From Dehalococcoidia bacterium (GTDB taxonomy: Bacteria; Chloroflexota; Dehalococcoidia; GIF9; AB-539-J10), in NCBI GenBank assembly GCA_029857995.1, contig JAOUFZ010000091.1, positions 1 through 6,915 on the forward strand: a DNA stretch of 6,915 nt. The letters run 5' to 3'. Of the stretch, positions 5,169 to 6,915 are shown piece by piece. A program made the translations under genes and the position numbers. Within the stretch, counting starts at the first letter, position 1. Every line of letters starts with the position of its first letter. The notes under the pieces are model-generated. The model was not told where the DNA came from, did no database searches, and was given only the letters and a program-made list of their open reading frames with translations.

Positions 5169-6605
5169 ATGAAACGCTCAAGTTTGTTTGAAAGGCGAAC
5201 AAAGATAGTATGCACTATTGGTCCGGCTACCAGCTCAGTCGCTGTGATTGAGCAACTGATAAAGGCAGGCATGAATGTGGCCAGACTTAATCTATCTCAT
5301 GGCACCTACAAGGAACACGCCCGCTATATCCGGACCGTAAGAAAGCTGTCCCATCGTCTGGCAATCCCTGTTGCTATACTCATAGACTTGCCCGGGCCAA
5401 AGTATCGAACGGGCGAACTGAAAGACGGTCAGGCCAAGCTGAAAAAGGGTGCGCAGGTTATCCTCACCACAAGGTGGGTGAGGGGAGGTGGTGGGGTAAT
5501 ACCAGTTAACCTTGCTACTCTTCCTCAGGATATAAAAGTGGGAGATACCGTGTTGCTTGATGACGGTGCCATGCAACTCAAGGTTCTTGAGAGGCAAGGC
5601 ACAGAGGTTAGATGTAAGGTCGTGGTTGGGGGAATACTCACTGACAAACGAGGGTTGGTAGTACCTCAGATGCGCATCTCAGGTCCTTTCATTACCGATA
5701 CTCTGCGGGAGTCCATTTTCTTTGCTGTCAAACAAGAGCCCGATTACGTGGCTCTCTCCTTTGTCGGCGATGCTAAGGATGTAACTGGTGTCAGAGCTGT
5801 ATTACATGGGAACGGTGCAGATATACCAGTTATTGCCAAAATTGAAAGAGGCATGGCAGTTGACAGATTTGACAGCATACTCCGTGCCAGCGATGGCATC
5901 ATGGTAGCGAGAGGAGACCTCGGCGTGGATATCCCCCTAGAACGGGTGCCACTGGTGCAGAAAGAAACTATCAGAAAATGCAATCAGGCAGGCACGCCGG
6001 TAATTACCGCCACGCAGATGATGGAATCGATGGTAAATGCTCCCTCGCCAACGCGAGCCGAGGTTGCTGATGTGGCTAATGCTATATTTGATGGCACTGA
6101 TGCCATCATGCTCTCGGCAGAGACCTCTATTGGAAAATACCCACTACAAGCAGTCGAAATGATGGCGAACATTGCCCGGGAAACAGAAAATAGACTACCT
6201 TACGACCAAATGCTATCAGAGAGAGGCAAGTGGTTGGAGCAAAAAACGGATGAGTTGATAAGTTATAGTGCCTGTTATACCGCGCACAGCCTGGGAGTAG
6301 CGGCTATTGTAGCCTTTACACAGTCTGGCAGCACAGCAGGACGGGTATCTAAATACCGTCCCAGAACGCCCATTTTGGCCATAACTCCTGATGCTATGGT
6401 CGTGGGGCGCTTGATGCTGCGCTGGGGTGTCTACCCTTTTCAGATAGCCGGAGCTTCGTCGGTGGATGAGTTATTCTCAACAGCGGCTAAGCTTTGTAGA
6501 GGACTGGGACTGACGAAGAGGGGTGATTTGATAGTGATTACTGGCGGCATTCCTGTTGGAGTAGCTGGCTCCACGAATCTGCTCAAAGTCGAAAAAATCC
6601 AGTAG
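5169..6605 (+). CDS. pyk: Pyruvate kinase
   Basis: This cytoplasmic enzyme catalyses the last step of glycolysis, transferring phosphate from phosphoenolpyruvate to ADP. The 478-residue protein is a complete standard form: A domain with TKIVCTIGPA (11-20) and RLNLSHG (39-45), a B domain at about 77-175 that includes LLDDG (129-133), catalytic K224 in AKIERG, metal ligands E226 and D250 (ARGDLG), ITATQMMESM (279-288), DGTDAIMLSAETSIGKYP (308-325), and a C domain ending near VITGG (456-460). It lacks the extra C-terminal PEP-utiliser domain found in some bacilli. The nucleotide-side loop reads DLPGPKYR (73-80), with Lys at the place of the muscle-enzyme Glu117, which marks K+-independent forms. 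AGGTGG (5159-5164) lies 4 nt before the ATG. It is the third gene of the operon and converges on glgB. Confidence 0.97.
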   Translation: MKRSSLFERRTKIVCTIGPATSSVAVIEQLIKAGMNVARLNLSHGTYKEHARYIRTVRKLSHRLAIPVAILIDLPGPKYRTGELKDGQAKLKKGAQVILTTRWVRGGGGVIPVNLATLPQDIKVGDTVLLDDGAMQLKVLERQGTEVRCKVVVGGILTDKRGLVVPQMRISGPFITDTLRESIFFAVKQEPDYVALSFVGDAKDVTGVRAVLHGNGADIPVIAKIERGMAVDRFDSILRASDGIMVARGDLGVDIPLERVPLVQKETIRKCNQAGTPVITATQMMESMVNAPSPTRAEVADVANAIFDGTDAIMLSAETSIGKYPLQAVEMMANIARETENRLPYDQMLSERGKWLEQKTDELISYSACYTAHSLGVAAIVAFTQSGSTAGRVSKYRPRTPILAITPDAMVVGRLMLRWGVYPFQIAGASSVDELFSTAAKLCRGLGLTKRGDLIVITGGIPVGVAGSTNLLKVEKIQ

Positions 6606-6624
6606 CTGTGCCAATACAATCTTC

Positions 6625-6660
6625 GCATGTTCTGTGTATCAGAGTCTTACAGCATGCTGT
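6625..6660. terminator. Hairpin with 12-bp palindrome between convergent pyk and glgB
   Basis: ACAGCATGCTGT (6649-6660) is a perfect palindrome. Its left part also pairs upstream: GCATG (6625-6629) and CTGT (6632-6635) with ACAGCATGC (6649-6657), giving a 9-bp stem with a 2-nt bulge and a 13-nt loop. It occupies the 73-bp gap between two converging genes, where a bidirectional terminator is expected. Neither strand has a T run after it, so support is limited. Confidence 0.3.
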
Positions 6661-6678
6661 GGAAATAGCTACCTCGTC

Positions 6679-6915
6679 TCACTGGGATGGTTTGAAAAAC
6701 ACAGCAGCCAAGGGAGGCAGGGTGATAGTCAGAGAATAGGAGCGGCCATGGAAAGGAAGTGGCGCTGCTTTCACTCCACCTAGATTGCCTTGACCACTCC
6801 CTGCATATTCCTTGGCATCGCTGTTTAGTAGCTCTCTCCAGAATCCTGACTGTGGCACTCCGATTCTATAGTTGAAATGCGTCACGGGGGTAAAATTACA
6901 GACAACTGCAATAAC
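6679..6915 (-). CDS. glgB: 1,4-alpha-glucan (glycogen) branching enzyme, C-terminal fragment, cut by the window edge
   Basis: Only the last 78 codons are present; the frame is still open at 6915 and reads VIAVVCNFTPVTHFNYRIGV at the edge. The fragment matches the C-terminal beta domain of GlgB (GH13): CNFTPV, NYRIGVPQSGFWRELLNSD, YAGSGQGNLGG, PFHGRSYSL and TLPPLAAVFFKP all follow the family's usual order. The full enzyme cuts alpha-1,4 glucan and rejoins it as alpha-1,6 branches during glycogen synthesis. The catalytic barrel and its acids lie outside the window, so activity cannot be judged here. An apparent short frame beginning at GTG 6885 is internal (Val) and not a start. The gene converges with pyk, 73 bp away. 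With malQ it brackets the glucokinase operon with glucan-storage enzymes. Confidence 0.92.
   Translation of the reverse strand, partial: VIAVVCNFTPVTHFNYRIGVPQSGFWRELLNSDAKEYAGSGQGNLGGVKAAPLPFHGRSYSLTITLPPLAAVFFKPSQ

Noticed and set aside
6679..6885. Stand-alone 68-residue protein starting at GTG 6885
   Set aside because: The frame continues upstream to the window edge and matches the GlgB C-terminal domain, so it is a gene fragment, not a small gene.

Overview
The window holds six protein genes of bacterial type: five complete and one cut by the right edge. There are no mobile elements, CRISPR arrays, tRNAs or rRNAs. Genes are densely packed, start on ATG with purine-rich Shine-Dalgarno sites, and base composition looks near balanced by eye. 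The protein style (DnaN, MalQ, the GlgB C-terminus, a LacD-type aldolase, a Lys-type pyruvate kinase) suggests a Chloroflexota-like bacterium, perhaps Dehalococcoidia. That placement is a weak inference from general familiarity, not a database match.

Layout. Bases 1-63 hold no supportable gene. The minus strand carries dnaN (64-1197, DNA polymerase III beta clamp) and, upstream of it, malQ (1393-2916, 4-alpha-glucanotransferase). The 195-bp gap between them contains a good sigma70-type promoter for dnaN, a perfect DnaA box at the predicted transcription start, and a stem-loop/palindrome pair. A 202-bp divergent region (2917-3118) then separates malQ from a plus-strand operon. That operon is a ROK-family glucokinase (3119-4111), a LacD-type class I ketose-bisphosphate aldolase (4144-5136) and pyruvate kinase (5169-6605), with 32-bp gaps and a clear RBS before each gene. 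A 73-bp convergent gap follows, then the last 78 codons of glgB (6679-6915, minus strand, glycogen branching enzyme), whose start lies beyond the window.

How the genes fit together. GlgB builds branches in glycogen. MalQ remodels maltodextrins and releases glucose. Glucokinase phosphorylates that glucose. The aldolase splits a ketohexose bisphosphate into triose phosphates, and pyruvate kinase makes pyruvate and ATP. The region therefore reads as a compact storage-glucan-to-pyruvate module with a replication gene (dnaN) beside it. The phosphoglucose isomerase, phosphofructokinase and lower-glycolysis genes are not here.

Most of the window is ordinary central metabolism and I see no unknown multi-gene system. 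The points most worth a second look are regulatory: the DnaA box at the dnaN start site, and the overlapping divergent malQ/glk promoters with a 20-bp-spaced direct repeat. Two biochemical points also stand out: LacD possibly standing in for fructose-bisphosphate aldolase, and a pyruvate kinase with the residue typical of K+-independent enzymes.
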